From NCBI GenBank assembly GCA_900538575.1, contig UPZA01000001.1, positions 1 through 64,000 on the forward strand: DNA of 64,000 nt, in the 5' to 3' direction. The position numbers and the translations under genes are program-made. This document shows, in pieces, positions 26,251 through 36,002 of this stretch. Numbering within the stretch: the stretch's first letter is position 1; each line of letters starts with the position of its first letter. The notes beneath the pieces were generated by a model. It was not told the DNA's origin. It saw nothing but the letters and a program-made list of their open reading frames with translations, and did not search any database. This DNA is from an uncultured Ruminococcus sp. Lineage in GTDB: Bacteria; Bacillota; Clostridia; Oscillospirales; Ruminococcaceae.

Positions 26251-26802
26251 TATCTTATCTCCATTCCGCCGGCTTAAAAGACGGCTCTGACTTAAAAGCA
26301 TTTATTTTCTATTGTATCATAGAATTACAATAATTTCAAGTGCTCATTTGCATAAATCAGGATATGAAAGAAAAATTATCATAATATACACAAATCAGTA
26401 AATAGCAAGAACAATTGCACTATTTTAATTTATTATCACAGAAAACAGAAAATCCCGAAAATCGCTGCAAAATTTTCGAGATTCATTATTTTATTCCCAC
26501 TTGGCAGATTCAGGTATAAGAGGGCGTATTTAGGGTGATTTCACAGGTAAAACATTCGTAAATATGTTAATGCTTATCCATTTTGGGGACAACTTGTTTT
26601 CTTAGTATCAAAATTGTACCACAAAAGTCAAGAAATTATTAGAGTTTCAATCCCTAAACTGTCATTATAAAAGCTTCCCTCAAATTGAGAGAACGGCGGC
26701 GCAGATCGTGCGCCGTTCATCTCGACCATTGACGTCCACGGCTGATATTGCTTCTGTTTTATAAAGTATAAGTTTACGAATCCGACTTACTAAACGTACC
26801 TG
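26251..26802. other. Gene-free stretch next to cadD
   Basis: No intact gene seen. It holds an imperfect hairpin at about 26450-26484 (CGAAAAT / ATTTTCG), a GC-rich inverted repeat at about 26692-26721 (GAACGG / CCGTTC with an inner GCGCA / TGCGC) and short interrupted frames on the minus strand. Together with the 258-base gap upstream of cadD it looks like decayed accessory DNA. Confidence 0.5.
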
Positions 26803-27384
26803 TCATAAGAAATAATGCTTTGCAATTATAGCAACCCCCAAAACAATCAATACGGCAGGGACAAGAACATGTTGATATTTCACAATTTTCCTTTTGATAT
26901 AGGGGCGGCGTATTAAGACAAACCCAAGGTAACACCAAAAAGCGATCATAAAGATAAATACAATAATTGTAACTACAAAATCCATAAAAGAATATCCGCT
27001 AAACGCCGGAATATATACCCCGATATTGTCGGCGCCATTCGCCATTGTCAATAGAGCAACGCTTATAAGGCTTATTTGTGTGTTTTTCTGTTCTTCGTTT
27101 TCCTGCGCATACTGTTGATTATGATAGGTAATCCACGCACGAACGCCGAGGATCAGGGGAAAAACCCCCAAAAGTCCAATATACTTAGATGGAATAACCT
27201 GCGTCCCCAGTGCGCCTAATATGCTTAAGGCGGTTAAACAGCCAATACCTAAATACTGACCAATAATAATTTGTATGATACCTCTGCGATTTTGCGTTTG
27301 GGCATAAAGTATCATTAACACAAAAATATCATCAATATTAGTGCTTGCAAAAGAGGCAAACGCCGTTAAAAAGGTTGCTGCCAT
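26803..27384 (-). CDS. cadD: CadD-family cadmium resistance transporter
   Basis: A 193-residue membrane protein with the family opening FASTNIDDIFVLM, in which the Asp pair sits in the first membrane segment, and a second block MANGADNIGVYIPAF. About six transmembrane segments are visible. Known members export cadmium. No CadC/ArsR-type regulator is adjacent. It is isolated between two long gene-free stretches, suggesting transfer. A GGGAG site precedes the ATG. The leader carries a stem CCCTGC / GCAGGG and a downstream T run (27415-27470). Confidence 0.87.
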   Translation of the reverse strand: MAATFLTAFASFASTNIDDIFVLMILYAQTQNRRGIIQIIIGQYLGIGCLTALSILGALGTQVIPSKYIGLLGVFPLILGVRAWITYHNQQYAQENEEQKNTQISLISVALLTMANGADNIGVYIPAFSGYSFMDFVVTIIVFIFMIAFWCYLGFVLIRRPYIKRKIVKYQHVLVPAVLIVLGVAIIAKHYFL

Positions 27385-27642
27385 AAATTTATATCTCCCT
27401 TTTCATAATTTCCTATAAAAAAACTTCGCCTATTCAACTCCCTGCTCCTCAATCGGCAGGGGTTAAGGGGGTTATTTTTGCGTCTTTTTCCTGCATAATA
27501 ATATTATGAATCTCTGGCAAAGAACGCTTACGGACTATTATGAAAAAATAATGGAAAACTGATATTACAATGTCCTTCGGTTATGATCCTTGGCATACCC
27601 CGACTGCAAACACAAAATGGCGATTTTAAAAATCCATTACGG

Positions 27643-29184
27643 TCATTCCCACTCAATAGTAGCAGGCGGCTTTGTAGTTATATCATAAACAATACGATTT
27701 ACATTTTTAACTTCGTTAACTATTCTTGAAGCTGCAATTTCTAAAACCTCATAAGGAATCTTCGCAAAATCAGCGGTCATAAAATCTGTCGTTGTAACGC
27801 CTCTCAGCGCAACTGTATAATCATAGGTACGGCTGTCTCCCATTACGCCAACAGAACGCATATTAGTAAGAACTGCAAAATACTGATGTATACTGCGTTC
27901 AAGACCGGCTTTTGCAATTTCTTCACGGAATATATAATCCGCATCCTTGAGGATTTCAAGCTTATCGTCAGTAATATCGCCGATAATCCTGATTGCAAGT
28001 CCCGGTCCCGGAAACGGCTGACGCCAAACTAAAACCTCTGAAAGTCCAAGCTCGATACCGAGCTGACGTACCTCGTCCTTAAACAGCATTCTAAGAGGCT
28101 CTATTATTTCCTTGAAATCAACGTAATCCGGCAGTCCTCCCACATTATGATGGGATTTGATAACCGCGGCGTCTCCTGCTCCGCTTTCTATAACATCCGG
28201 ATAAATAGTTCCCTGAACAAGGTAATCTACCTTTCCGATTTTTTTTGCTTCCTGCTCAAAAACACGTATAAATTCTTCTCCGATTGTCTTTCGCTTTGTT
28301 TCAGGATCCGAAACTCCGCGTAATTTAGACATAAACTGCTCCTTGGCGTTAACTCTTATAAAATTCATACCGCTGTCTTCAAATGCGGCTTCAACCTCGT
28401 CTCCTTCATTTTTACGCATAAATCCATGATCAACAAAAATGCATGTAAGCTGATTTCCGACAGCCTTTGCAAGCAGGGCGGCGGCTACGGAGCTATCAAC
28501 TCCTCCGGATAAAGCCAGCAGCACCTTACCGTTTCCTACCTTCTCACGAATCTGTGCAATAGCAGTCTTAGCATAATTTTTCATGCTCCAGTCGCCGCGG
28601 CAGCCGCACACATTTTTTAAAAAGCCGTCTATCATTTCAAGACCGAAATCGGTATGATTGACCTCCGGATGAAACTGAACGGCATACAGCTTTTTTTCAT
28701 TGTTTTCCATAGCCGCCGCAGGACAGTCGGCTGTATGCGCCGTAATTTTAAACCCCTCCGGAATCTCAGATATGTAATCAGTATGACTCATCCATGAAAT
28801 ACCCTTGTCCGGAAGTTCGCCTATATCGCCGAAAATACGGCTTGATTTATCATAAAAGGTTTCCGTTTTTCCATATTCCGACGTAACGCACGCTGTAACC
28901 CTGCCGCCCAGCGCAACAGCCATCAGCTGACAGCCGTAACAAATTCCCAGAATAGGTATTCCCAGTTCAAAGATTTCCTTTGTTATATGAGGGGACTTTT
29001 CATCATAAACGCTGTTTGGTCCCCCTGTAAAAATAATACCCACAGGATTTAAAGCCTTAATTTCTTCAATGGAGGTCTTATAGCTTTTTACTTCACAATA
29101 AACCCCGCATTCACGGACTCTTCTTGCAATAAGCTGATTATACTGTCCTCCGAAATCAAGTATCAAGCAAAACTGATGTTCCAT
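27643..29184 (-). CDS. guaA: GMP synthase (glutamine-hydrolysing)
   Basis: Amidates XMP to GMP. The 513-residue product has the class I amidotransferase domain (catalytic Cys in GICYGCQLMA, His-Glu in QFHPEVNHT), the PP-loop LLALSGGVDSSVAA and the C-terminal dimerisation domain ending TTKPPATIEWE. GGAG precedes the ATG. The leader of about 165 bases holds an inverted repeat (29218-29243) but no purine-riboswitch core. Confidence 0.97.
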   Translation of the reverse strand: MEHQFCLILDFGGQYNQLIARRVRECGVYCEVKSYKTSIEEIKALNPVGIIFTGGPNSVYDEKSPHITKEIFELGIPILGICYGCQLMAVALGGRVTACVTSEYGKTETFYDKSSRIFGDIGELPDKGISWMSHTDYISEIPEGFKITAHTADCPAAAMENNEKKLYAVQFHPEVNHTDFGLEMIDGFLKNVCGCRGDWSMKNYAKTAIAQIREKVGNGKVLLALSGGVDSSVAAALLAKAVGNQLTCIFVDHGFMRKNEGDEVEAAFEDSGMNFIRVNAKEQFMSKLRGVSDPETKRKTIGEEFIRVFEQEAKKIGKVDYLVQGTIYPDVIESGAGDAAVIKSHHNVGGLPDYVDFKEIIEPLRMLFKDEVRQLGIELGLSEVLVWRQPFPGPGLAIRIIGDITDDKLEILKDADYIFREEIAKAGLERSIHQYFAVLTNMRSVGVMGDSRTYDYTVALRGVTTTDFMTADFAKIPYEVLEIAASRIVNEVKNVNRIVYDITTKPPATIEWE

Positions 29185-29351
29185 ATATTAGCTCCTATCA
29201 TGTTTTAATCGCCTTTGGCAGATTTTAAAATCTGTCTGCCTAATCGGATATTTTTTAAATCAGAAAGAAACTGCCGCTGTAAGCTTTTCTGGCAGCTCTG
29301 AAATTTAATTATATATATTATGCCATTAATCCGGTAAAATTTCAACTGTTT

Positions 29352-30056
29352 TCAGCATAAATCCTTAATAATTTCTCCGGCAATTATCAAGCCGGCACAG
29401 GACGGCACAAAAGACACGCTGCCGATCGTCTTTCTTTTATAAGCAACCTCCGTGCTTTCTGTTTTATGAGCGCATGGCTGTTCAGTAGAATAAACTACCT
29501 TAAGATTTTTTACATTTCTTTTTTTCAGCTCATATCGCATAACCTTTGCAAGCGGACATACCCGTGTTTCATAAATATCGGTTACGGTAAGCCTTAAAGG
29601 ATCAAGCTTATTGCCTGTACCCATAGAGGATATTATGGGAATTCCAAGCCTGTATGCGTTTTCAATCAGCGCAAGCTTTGAAGAGACCGTATCTATAGCG
29701 TCGGCGATATAATCGAATTCCGTTAATTCAACCTCGCCGCCTGTATAAAAGCAATCGACAGCATAAACCTCCGAATTTGGGTTTATGTCCAATATCCTTT
29801 TTTTCGCGGCGTCTGTTTTTTTCATTCCTATTGTCGAATGAAGCGCGATAATCTGACGATTAAGGTTGGTTAATACAACCTCGTCGTTATCAATAAGGGT
29901 AAGCTTTCCAACGCCGCACCTTGCAAGTCCCTCCGCGATATAAGAGCCTACTCCTCCTATTCCGAAAACAGCCACATGAGAATTTCTAAGCTTATTCATG
30001 CTTTCTTCCCCCAAAAGCAGCTCCGTTCTGGAAAACTCATTGAGCACGCCAGTCAC
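29352..30056 (-). CDS. tcdA: tRNA threonylcarbamoyladenosine dehydratase (ThiF/E1-like)
   Basis: Cyclises t6A37 to ct6A using ATP. The 234-residue product has the E1-like nucleotide motif FGIGGVGSYIAEGLAR, LIDNDEVVLTNLNRQ and the DAIDTVSSK motif. The start is a GTG inside the last 20 bases of hydE; a second GTG three codons later is also served by AGAGG and cannot be excluded. It connects functionally with tsaB-tsaE at the left of the window. Confidence 0.9.
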   Translation of the reverse strand: MTGVLNEFSRTELLLGEESMNKLRNSHVAVFGIGGVGSYIAEGLARCGVGKLTLIDNDEVVLTNLNRQIIALHSTIGMKKTDAAKKRILDINPNSEVYAVDCFYTGGEVELTEFDYIADAIDTVSSKLALIENAYRLGIPIISSMGTGNKLDPLRLTVTDIYETRVCPLAKVMRYELKKRNVKNLKVVYSTEQPCAHKTESTEVAYKRKTIGSVSFVPSCAGLIIAGEIIKDLC

Positions 30057-31077
30057 CTCTATCCGTTACAATATTGTATCCGGCGGCTTTTACACGTCCC
30101 TCGAGGCACATTCTGCACTGTGCGGATTCATCGCCGGTACATATCTTATTGTCATAAAGCGCGTAAAGCTTTCTGAATCTAACGGGCGAAAGATTAGGCA
30201 TAACAACGTTTGCTCCCGCTTTTAATCCAAGCTCACGTCCCTCGGGATGTATTGTTCCGAGCGCCGTTGTCGACGGTATCAAAGCGTTCGGAAGAATAAG
30301 TCTTGCAAGAGCCACCATAATTAAAGTATCGCGAAGCAATCCCTGAGGATAATCCTTAAAAGGAGTTTCACTATGAGGTATAAATGGACCTATGCCTACC
30401 ATTTCAGGCTTAAGGCTTTTTATAAACAGCAGATCTGATACAAGATTTTCAGTTGTCTGAAAAGGAGAGCCCACCATAAACCCGGCTCCTGTCTGAAAAC
30501 CGATTTTTTTCAGACTATTCAGACATTCAATCCGTCTTTCAAAAGACATTTCAGGTGGATGCAGCATGCCGTAATGCTCCTTTGAAGCCGTTTCATGACG
30601 CAGAAGATACCTGTCCGCGCCGCTGTCATAAAGACGCTTATAGCTTTCCTCCGTCCGTTCTCCCATTGAAAGCGTAACTGCACAGTCAGAATATCTTTTT
30701 TTGATTCCTGATATCATATTACAGAGTATATCGTCAGTAAAGCCCGCGTCCTCGCCTCCCTGAAGCACAAAGGTGCGAAAGCCGAGCTTATATCCCTCTT
30801 TACAGCATTCCATAATTTCATCTATTGAAAGCCGATATCGCTTAATATTCCTGTTGTCACGCCTGATACCGCAGTAGAAGCAATTATTTTTACAATAGTT
30901 TGTAAATTCTATTAAGCCTCTGATATAAACATCTGTTCCATACGCCTCTCTTCTGACTTTATCCGCGCACTCAAACAGGAAACCGTCGTTTTCACTGTTT
31001 TTTATTACAGCGGAAATCTCATCGGTAGTCGCTTCATGAACCTTTGCAATCTTTTTTATTATATCTTTAGTATCCAT
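30037..31077 (-). CDS. hydE: [FeFe]-hydrogenase maturation radical SAM protein HydE
   Basis: Radical SAM enzyme in assembly of the H-cluster of [FeFe] hydrogenases. The 346-residue product has the CxxxCxxC cluster in CKNNCFYCGIRRDN and later blocks LQGGEDAGFTD and VGIGPFIPH typical of HydE. hydF, hydG and the hydrogenase are not in the window. Its presence implies hydrogen metabolism and strict anaerobiosis. It is followed with overlap by tcdA, an arrangement without evident functional link. Confidence 0.92.
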   Translation of the reverse strand: MDTKDIIKKIAKVHEATTDEISAVIKNSENDGFLFECADKVRREAYGTDVYIRGLIEFTNYCKNNCFYCGIRRDNRNIKRYRLSIDEIMECCKEGYKLGFRTFVLQGGEDAGFTDDILCNMISGIKKRYSDCAVTLSMGERTEESYKRLYDSGADRYLLRHETASKEHYGMLHPPEMSFERRIECLNSLKKIGFQTGAGFMVGSPFQTTENLVSDLLFIKSLKPEMVGIGPFIPHSETPFKDYPQGLLRDTLIMVALARLILPNALIPSTTALGTIHPEGRELGLKAGANVVMPNLSPVRFRKLYALYDNKICTGDESAQCRMCLEGRVKAAGYNIVTDRGDWRAQ

Positions 31078-31088
31078 TATCAGATCCT

Positions 31089-32231
31089 TTAATCTTCATC
31101 GTAAAACATTCTGTATTTCTTATTATTATGAGCGCAGCAGCTCAGCACCATTCCTATAGATACATACATACTTACCAAGGCGGTACCTCCGGCGCTAAAA
31201 AACGGAAGCGGTATTCCGATAACAGGCATCACCTTTAAAACCATGCCTATATTCATAAAACAATGGGTGAAAATCATCGCAAAGGTCCCTAAGCATATAA
31301 GCTTTCCCAACTTGTCCATTGTATTACGGCTGTCGTTTAAAATTTTAATGCAAATATAAGCAAGCAATATGATAACGGCAATCGCTCCGACAAATCCGAA
31401 TACCTGACCTATATAAGCAAAAATAAAATCATTATGTATTTCCGGTACCTCTACGTAATCCTTCCCCCCGAAAAGACCTTTTCCGAAAAGACCGCCTGCT
31501 CCGAGAGAAGCAAGTCCCAGATCCTGTTGATATTCCAAACCCATAGGATCCGTACCCGGGTGTAACAGAACAAGAATACGATTTTTATGCAGCGACTGCA
31601 AAACATAATTCCAAAGGATATAAATTATCGGAGGCGTTATAACAATAGCCGCAATTATATATTTAATTGAAAGTCCCGCAGAAAACAGCATTATTATAAA
31701 CATAACCAAAAATACCATAGCCGTTCCATAATCTCCCTGAAGGACTATAAGACCTATCGGCACAGCCGCATGAATAAGAATCAGCAGAAGATGAAGCGGA
31801 CGGTTAATATTGGCCTCTTCCTTTGACAGATGAAATGAAAACGTAAATATAAAAGCGAGCTTAAGAAGCTCCGACGGCTGTATTGTTGTAAATCCGAGAT
31901 TAAGCCATGCCCTATCGTCTGCACCAGCTCTCTGAAGGCCAAGACCTGTAAACGTCAGCAGAACAAGAAAAAGTGCCGCGGGAGCATATAAAAACCACAG
32001 CCTCGACAGCGTATGATAATCAATGGAAGCTACTATAAGACATACGACGATTCCGAGTGCGGTTGAAACAAGCTGAGTAACATAATAGCCGCTTTCAATG
32101 CCGCCTACTTCATTTTTATAAAGAGAATACAGTAGCACGACGCTTATTACCGAGCAAACCGTAACAACTACCAGCAGGCCTTTATCAAGCCGCCTGTAAA
32201 AGCCTGAGAATTTTTTTAAAATGGGTTTCAT
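31089..32231 (-). CDS. rodA: RodA/FtsW-family peptidoglycan polymerase (SEDS)
   Basis: A 380-residue polytopic protein with about ten membrane segments and the SEDS motifs WLNLGFTTIQPSELLKLAF (with the catalytic-loop Asp region GDYGTAMVF) and PVIGIPLPFFSAGGTALVS. SEDS proteins polymerise glycan strands from lipid II with a partner PBP. The short length and GDYGTA are closer to RodA than FtsW. It lies 11 bases upstream of hydE on the same strand and 23 bases after comM. Confidence 0.9.
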   Translation of the reverse strand: MKPILKKFSGFYRRLDKGLLVVVTVCSVISVVLLYSLYKNEVGGIESGYYVTQLVSTALGIVVCLIVASIDYHTLSRLWFLYAPAALFLVLLTFTGLGLQRAGADDRAWLNLGFTTIQPSELLKLAFIFTFSFHLSKEEANINRPLHLLLILIHAAVPIGLIVLQGDYGTAMVFLVMFIIMLFSAGLSIKYIIAAIVITPPIIYILWNYVLQSLHKNRILVLLHPGTDPMGLEYQQDLGLASLGAGGLFGKGLFGGKDYVEVPEIHNDFIFAYIGQVFGFVGAIAVIILLAYICIKILNDSRNTMDKLGKLICLGTFAMIFTHCFMNIGMVLKVMPVIGIPLPFFSAGGTALVSMYVSIGMVLSCCAHNNKKYRMFYDED

Positions 32232-32254
32232 AAATTTTGCTGCCTTTCAATTTT

Positions 32255-33793
32255 TTACTTTTGTTCTTCGCCGCTCCAGTATTTTCTGTCAAGACTGCGA
32301 AACTGTATCGCGGCGGATATATGTTCTTTCTCTATTTTTTCGCAGCCGTTCAGATCCGAAATAGTCCTTGCTACTTTTAATAGCCTGTCATAAGCTCTGG
32401 CAGATAATCCAAGACGGTCAAAGGCCATTCCTATAAAAGCTTTTGCCTTATCGTCCATAGGGCAAAAACCGTTAAGACGGTCAGGAGTTATTTTGGCATT
32501 GCAGGTAATACCGGTTCCTTTAAACCGTTCATTCTGAATATCCCTTGCGGATGAAACCCTTTTTCTGATCTCCGCCGAGGATTCCTCCTTCTTATCGGAC
32601 GATATATCGCTGAATTCGACAGGAGCAACCTCTATGTGCAGATCGAATCTGTCCAGCATAGGTCCCGAAATCTTTGAAAGATAATTGGCCACCTGCTTAT
32701 GACTGCACCTGCATTTTCCGCTTGGATGCCCGTAATATCCGCAGGGACAAGGATTCATCGCCGCAATAAGCATTATTGAAGCAGGATAAACGACAGTTCC
32801 GGAGGCTCTTGAAATAGTCACTCTGCCGTCCTCAAGAGGCTGGCGAAGTATTTCAAGAGTCCTTCTGTCAAATTCCGCAAGCTCGTCCAGAAAAAGCAGA
32901 CCATTATGAGCAATGGAAATTTCACCGGGTTTAGGAATTGTTCCTCCGCCTGCAAGCCCTGCTGAAGAAATCGTATGATGAGGAGCCCTAAACGGTCTTG
33001 AAGTCACAAACGGAGAAGCAGGATCAAGCATTCCGGAAATAGAATGTATTTTTGTCGTTTCTATCGACTCGTCAAAGGTCATATCCGGCAGAATAGAAGG
33101 CATTCTTTTTGCAAGCATGCTCTTTCCGCTTCCCGGAGTACCTATTAAAAGAGCGTTATGTCCTCCGGCGGCCGCAATTTCAAGAGCGGCCTTGGCCGTT
33201 CGCTGGCCCTTAACATCAGCAAAATCCAGAGTAGGGCCTTTGTCCCTGACGGGCAGCTTGAATTTTCCGGATTTTTTTATACGGCGGGAACTTGTAAAAT
33301 GCTCTATCAGCTCTTTTATATCCGAAACCCCGTAAATATCAATGCCGTCGGCTACCGACGCTTCAAAAGCGTTTTCCGAAGGAACGAATACCCCTTTCAT
33401 TCCCTCTTCCTTTGCAAGCAGAACCATCGGCAGAACGCCGTTTACAGGACGCAGATCTCCGTTTAGTGAAAGCTCTCCGATAAAGCAGAAGCTATCCAGC
33501 TCCGCGTTTATATATCCCGCGGCTTTCATTACCGCCATAAAAATCGCCGTATCATGAACAGATCCGCTTTTACGGGTTCCTGCCGGCGCAAGATTCACCA
33601 TTACCCTCGCTACGGGAAACTCCATACCGCAGCTCCTCATAGAAGCCTTTATACGCTCTCTGCTTTCCCTGACTACCAAATCCGGCAGACCTACAATATC
33701 AAAAACAGGTATACCCCTGCTTATTTCAACTTCTACATCTACGCTAAAAGCGTTAAGTCCGAAAAGACCAAGACTATTGATTTTTGCAAACAT
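32255..33793 (-). CDS. comM: YifB/ComM-family Mg-chelatase-like AAA+ ATPase
   Basis: A 512-residue protein with an N-terminal Lon-protease-like fold domain (FDIVGLPDLVVRESRERI), an AAA+ domain with Walker A LIGTPGSGKSMLAKR and Walker B LLFLDELAEF, and a C-terminal Mg-chelatase region. ComM helicases aid branch migration during natural transformation in other bacteria; in Firmicutes the role is less clear. GGGGGA precedes the ATG. Confidence 0.93.
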   Translation of the reverse strand: MFAKINSLGLFGLNAFSVDVEVEISRGIPVFDIVGLPDLVVRESRERIKASMRSCGMEFPVARVMVNLAPAGTRKSGSVHDTAIFMAVMKAAGYINAELDSFCFIGELSLNGDLRPVNGVLPMVLLAKEEGMKGVFVPSENAFEASVADGIDIYGVSDIKELIEHFTSSRRIKKSGKFKLPVRDKGPTLDFADVKGQRTAKAALEIAAAGGHNALLIGTPGSGKSMLAKRMPSILPDMTFDESIETTKIHSISGMLDPASPFVTSRPFRAPHHTISSAGLAGGGTIPKPGEISIAHNGLLFLDELAEFDRRTLEILRQPLEDGRVTISRASGTVVYPASIMLIAAMNPCPCGYYGHPSGKCRCSHKQVANYLSKISGPMLDRFDLHIEVAPVEFSDISSDKKEESSAEIRKRVSSARDIQNERFKGTGITCNAKITPDRLNGFCPMDDKAKAFIGMAFDRLGLSARAYDRLLKVARTISDLNGCEKIEKEHISAAIQFRSLDRKYWSGEEQK

Positions 33794-34014
33794 TCCGCCG
33801 TCCCCCGAAAGTTATATACTGCACAATCCTTGATTATTATATAAATACATTATATCATGCCGTTTAAAAATTGTAAACATCAATTAAAGAAATAACTCGA
33901 AATTTGTAAATTAATATTCATGTAAAATGTTAAATACGACGGCGCAATAAATTCATATGATGCTATAGAAACGGCAAAAACGCTTATCAAATAATATTTA
34001 TATCCATAAAATGT

Positions 34015-34046
34015 AAAAATCCTCCTATGATTTAGGAGGATTTTTT
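34015..34046 (-). terminator. Terminator of the peptidoglycan-binding cluster
   Basis: Stem AATCCTCCTA / TAGGAGGATT with a five-base loop; on the minus strand a T run follows. It lies directly after the last gene of the cluster, which stops at 34049. Confidence 0.85.
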
Positions 34047-34048
34047 AA

Positions 34049-34549
34049 CTATACCAGTTTATTAAACGCTGAAACGATTTCATTCCATAATTCTGCGTCG
34101 ATCCCTTCGTAATTATTGCGGTCGCCTGTTACCTCCTTAAACATATTAACGGATTTTTCTGTAGGTTCGTCATATATACCTGTTAAACCTAACGGAGGAA
34201 TATTATCATACCTATCCGATATAGTATTAAGCATGACCTGAACCAGATAAACGACCGGACCTGCGCTGCCCGGTATCAGCAAGGAATTTTTCCTGAAAGC
34301 GTCCGGTCTTATTATATTTATGAAAATCTCCCTGTGTACGTCTGCCAGTTTATCCCATGTATACCTGTCTACTTCTCCCGTCGGCATTAACCCGTATTCC
34401 TGTTGAAATATTTTGACAGCTCCCGCGGTTTCCGGGCCGTATATTCCATCAGGAATAATAACAGGAATTCTCACATTATAATGCGAAATTCCAAATAAAA
34501 ACTGCTGAAGCTCTCTTATATGCTGCCTAAGCTGTTCGTCGCTAAACAT
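34049..34549 (-). CDS. Protein of two peptidoglycan-binding domains
   Basis: The 166-residue product consists of two PG_binding_1-like repeats: one ending in FQQEYGLMPTGEVDRYTW (residues about 8-78) and a degenerate second one (about 90-160). No signal peptide or catalytic domain is visible. Start chosen at 34549 (MFSDEQL) with GGGAGG 11 bases upstream; the ATG three codons earlier is too close to the site. Third gene of the cluster with the SpoIID-like protein 19 bases upstream, and probably acts on the same structure. Confidence 0.75.
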   Translation of the reverse strand: MFSDEQLRQHIRELQQFLFGISHYNVRIPVIIPDGIYGPETAGAVKIFQQEYGLMPTGEVDRYTWDKLADVHREIFINIIRPDAFRKNSLLIPGSAGPVVYLVQVMLNTISDRYDNIPPLGLTGIYDEPTEKSVNMFKEVTGDRNNYEGIDAELWNEIVSAFNKLV

Positions 34550-34568
34550 AATTAACATTTCCTCCCTC

Positions 34569-35960
34569 TCACTGAATAACATATCCGGGATTCTGATATG
34601 GCCTTTTGTCAAAGCCATATTTTAAATCGGAATAAACGCCCGCTATCTCGTTCCAAGTCGGTCCTCCAACTATTCCGTTGACCGGCAGATCGAACTGCCG
34701 CTGAAACGCAAGAACAGACGAACGCGTTACCGGACCGAAATAACCCGTATTCTCCACTGCCGGTATATTAGGAAATGTCTGATTAATAAACGAAAGATAT
34801 TCCTGAAGAATTTTAACATCCTCCCCCGTCATGCCTTCTCTGAGTACTCTGCCCTGATATAGAATAACATCGGAGCCGTCCGTAATCGGTATGGATTCCA
34901 CGATGCCCTCGTAGGCTCTGTAAATATCAACCCATGTCTGCCTGTCTACCGTTCCCGTCTGCGGAAGACCGTAAACCTGCTGGAACGACCTTACAGAACG
35001 TTCCGTCTGCTCTCCGAAATAACCGGTAATATCGACGGGCATTACGGCGGCGTAATATGCGCCGATTACCGCCAGAAAATACTGAAGAACTCTTACCTCC
35101 GGAACCTGCATTCCTATGCTCAGCTCCGTTATATACTGCTTCTGAATGTCCTCCACGCTAAGGCCCTCTGAATTAAGCTCCGCAAGCCTTTTTACGCTTG
35201 TAAAAATGTACATGATTTTATACCATGTAGCCTTATTGACAGTACCGGTTACGGGAAGATTAAAAATTTCCTGAAACTTTTTTACCGCCTCCTCGGTACT
35301 GTCGTCATAAATACCGTCTGTAACCGGTATTTTAGGTATCGCCGGATAATTTCTTGAAATACGGTTAAGCCGAATCTGAACGTCTCTGACATCGTTCGAC
35401 TGTACGCCGATTTTGAGTTCTATTTCAGGAAAAGACGGAATTGCCGCGGAGATCGGCGCGTTTTGAACAATATTAATATCTTCCCCGTAATAATATTGAA
35501 GAATCTGATAAGGCGTATAGCCTCTTTCGGCAAGATCAACCGTTCCCCATTGAGAAAGCCCGTCGCAGGTTACGGTTGTGCCGTTGCAGAACTGTGCAAA
35601 AAGAGGCTCGACATTTCCCTGACGTACTATGTAATCGTTGAATATCTCGTCTACTATATTGCTTATATTTTCAAAAACTTCACGACCGAATATAAACTTC
35701 TGATCATACTGCGTAGAATCCGTAATATCAAAATCATATCCCTTTGAACGGTACCATTCCGTGTAAACGCGGTTAAGAGCGAATGTAACGATAGTATATA
35801 TATTAGCTCTCAGCGAATTTTCAGGCCAGTTAGGAAAAATCTCGCTGCTCGCCACATTTTTCACATAATCCGGAAAGCTGACCGTAACGTTTCTGGCGTC
35901 CTCATCAGGTCTGCCGAGATGCACGATTATCGTTTCCGGAATAAAAGGTTCTCCTGTCAT
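34569..35960 (-). CDS. SpoIID-like protein with three peptidoglycan-binding domains (SleC-like)
   Basis: The 463-residue product opens with a SpoIID/LytB-like domain (about 1-180): VASSEIFPNWPENSLRA resembles the catalytic-Glu region of SpoIID, and LSQWGTVDLAERGYTPYQ followed by ILQYYYG its end. Then come three PG_binding_1 repeats (about 190-265, 275-345, 370-445), each ending like GLPQTGTVDRQTW. This layout occurs in clostridial SleC-type and related spore cortex proteins. No signal peptide is visible. The start at 35960 is set by GGAG 8 bases upstream. A spore or cell-wall role is inferred. Confidence 0.75.
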   Translation of the reverse strand: MTGEPFIPETIIVHLGRPDEDARNVTVSFPDYVKNVASSEIFPNWPENSLRANIYTIVTFALNRVYTEWYRSKGYDFDITDSTQYDQKFIFGREVFENISNIVDEIFNDYIVRQGNVEPLFAQFCNGTTVTCDGLSQWGTVDLAERGYTPYQILQYYYGEDINIVQNAPISAAIPSFPEIELKIGVQSNDVRDVQIRLNRISRNYPAIPKIPVTDGIYDDSTEEAVKKFQEIFNLPVTGTVNKATWYKIMYIFTSVKRLAELNSEGLSVEDIQKQYITELSIGMQVPEVRVLQYFLAVIGAYYAAVMPVDITGYFGEQTERSVRSFQQVYGLPQTGTVDRQTWVDIYRAYEGIVESIPITDGSDVILYQGRVLREGMTGEDVKILQEYLSFINQTFPNIPAVENTGYFGPVTRSSVLAFQRQFDLPVNGIVGGPTWNEIAGVYSDLKYGFDKRPYQNPGYVIQ

Positions 35961-36002
35961 AAAAATTTCTCCTTCTTTATAGTCGGCGGTAAAATCATGC
36001 AA

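Noticed and set aside
26644..26654. GTTTCAATCCC, resembling part of a CRISPR repeat
   Set aside because: It occurs once; there are no regularly spaced copies and no cas genes.
27508..27570. Short plus-strand frame MNLWQRTLTDYYEK upstream of cadD
   Set aside because: Eighteen codons, no ribosome site and no match known to me; listed only as part of the decayed stretch.
29185..29351. guaA leader with inverted repeat as a purine riboswitch
   Set aside because: The conserved purine-aptamer loops are absent; only a hairpin (29218-29243) without a T run is seen.
33931..34000. Twenty-codon frame ending YDAIETAKTLIK between comM and the peptidoglycan-binding cluster
   Set aside because: It looks like a protein tail but has no start and no partner; too little to support a pseudogene call.
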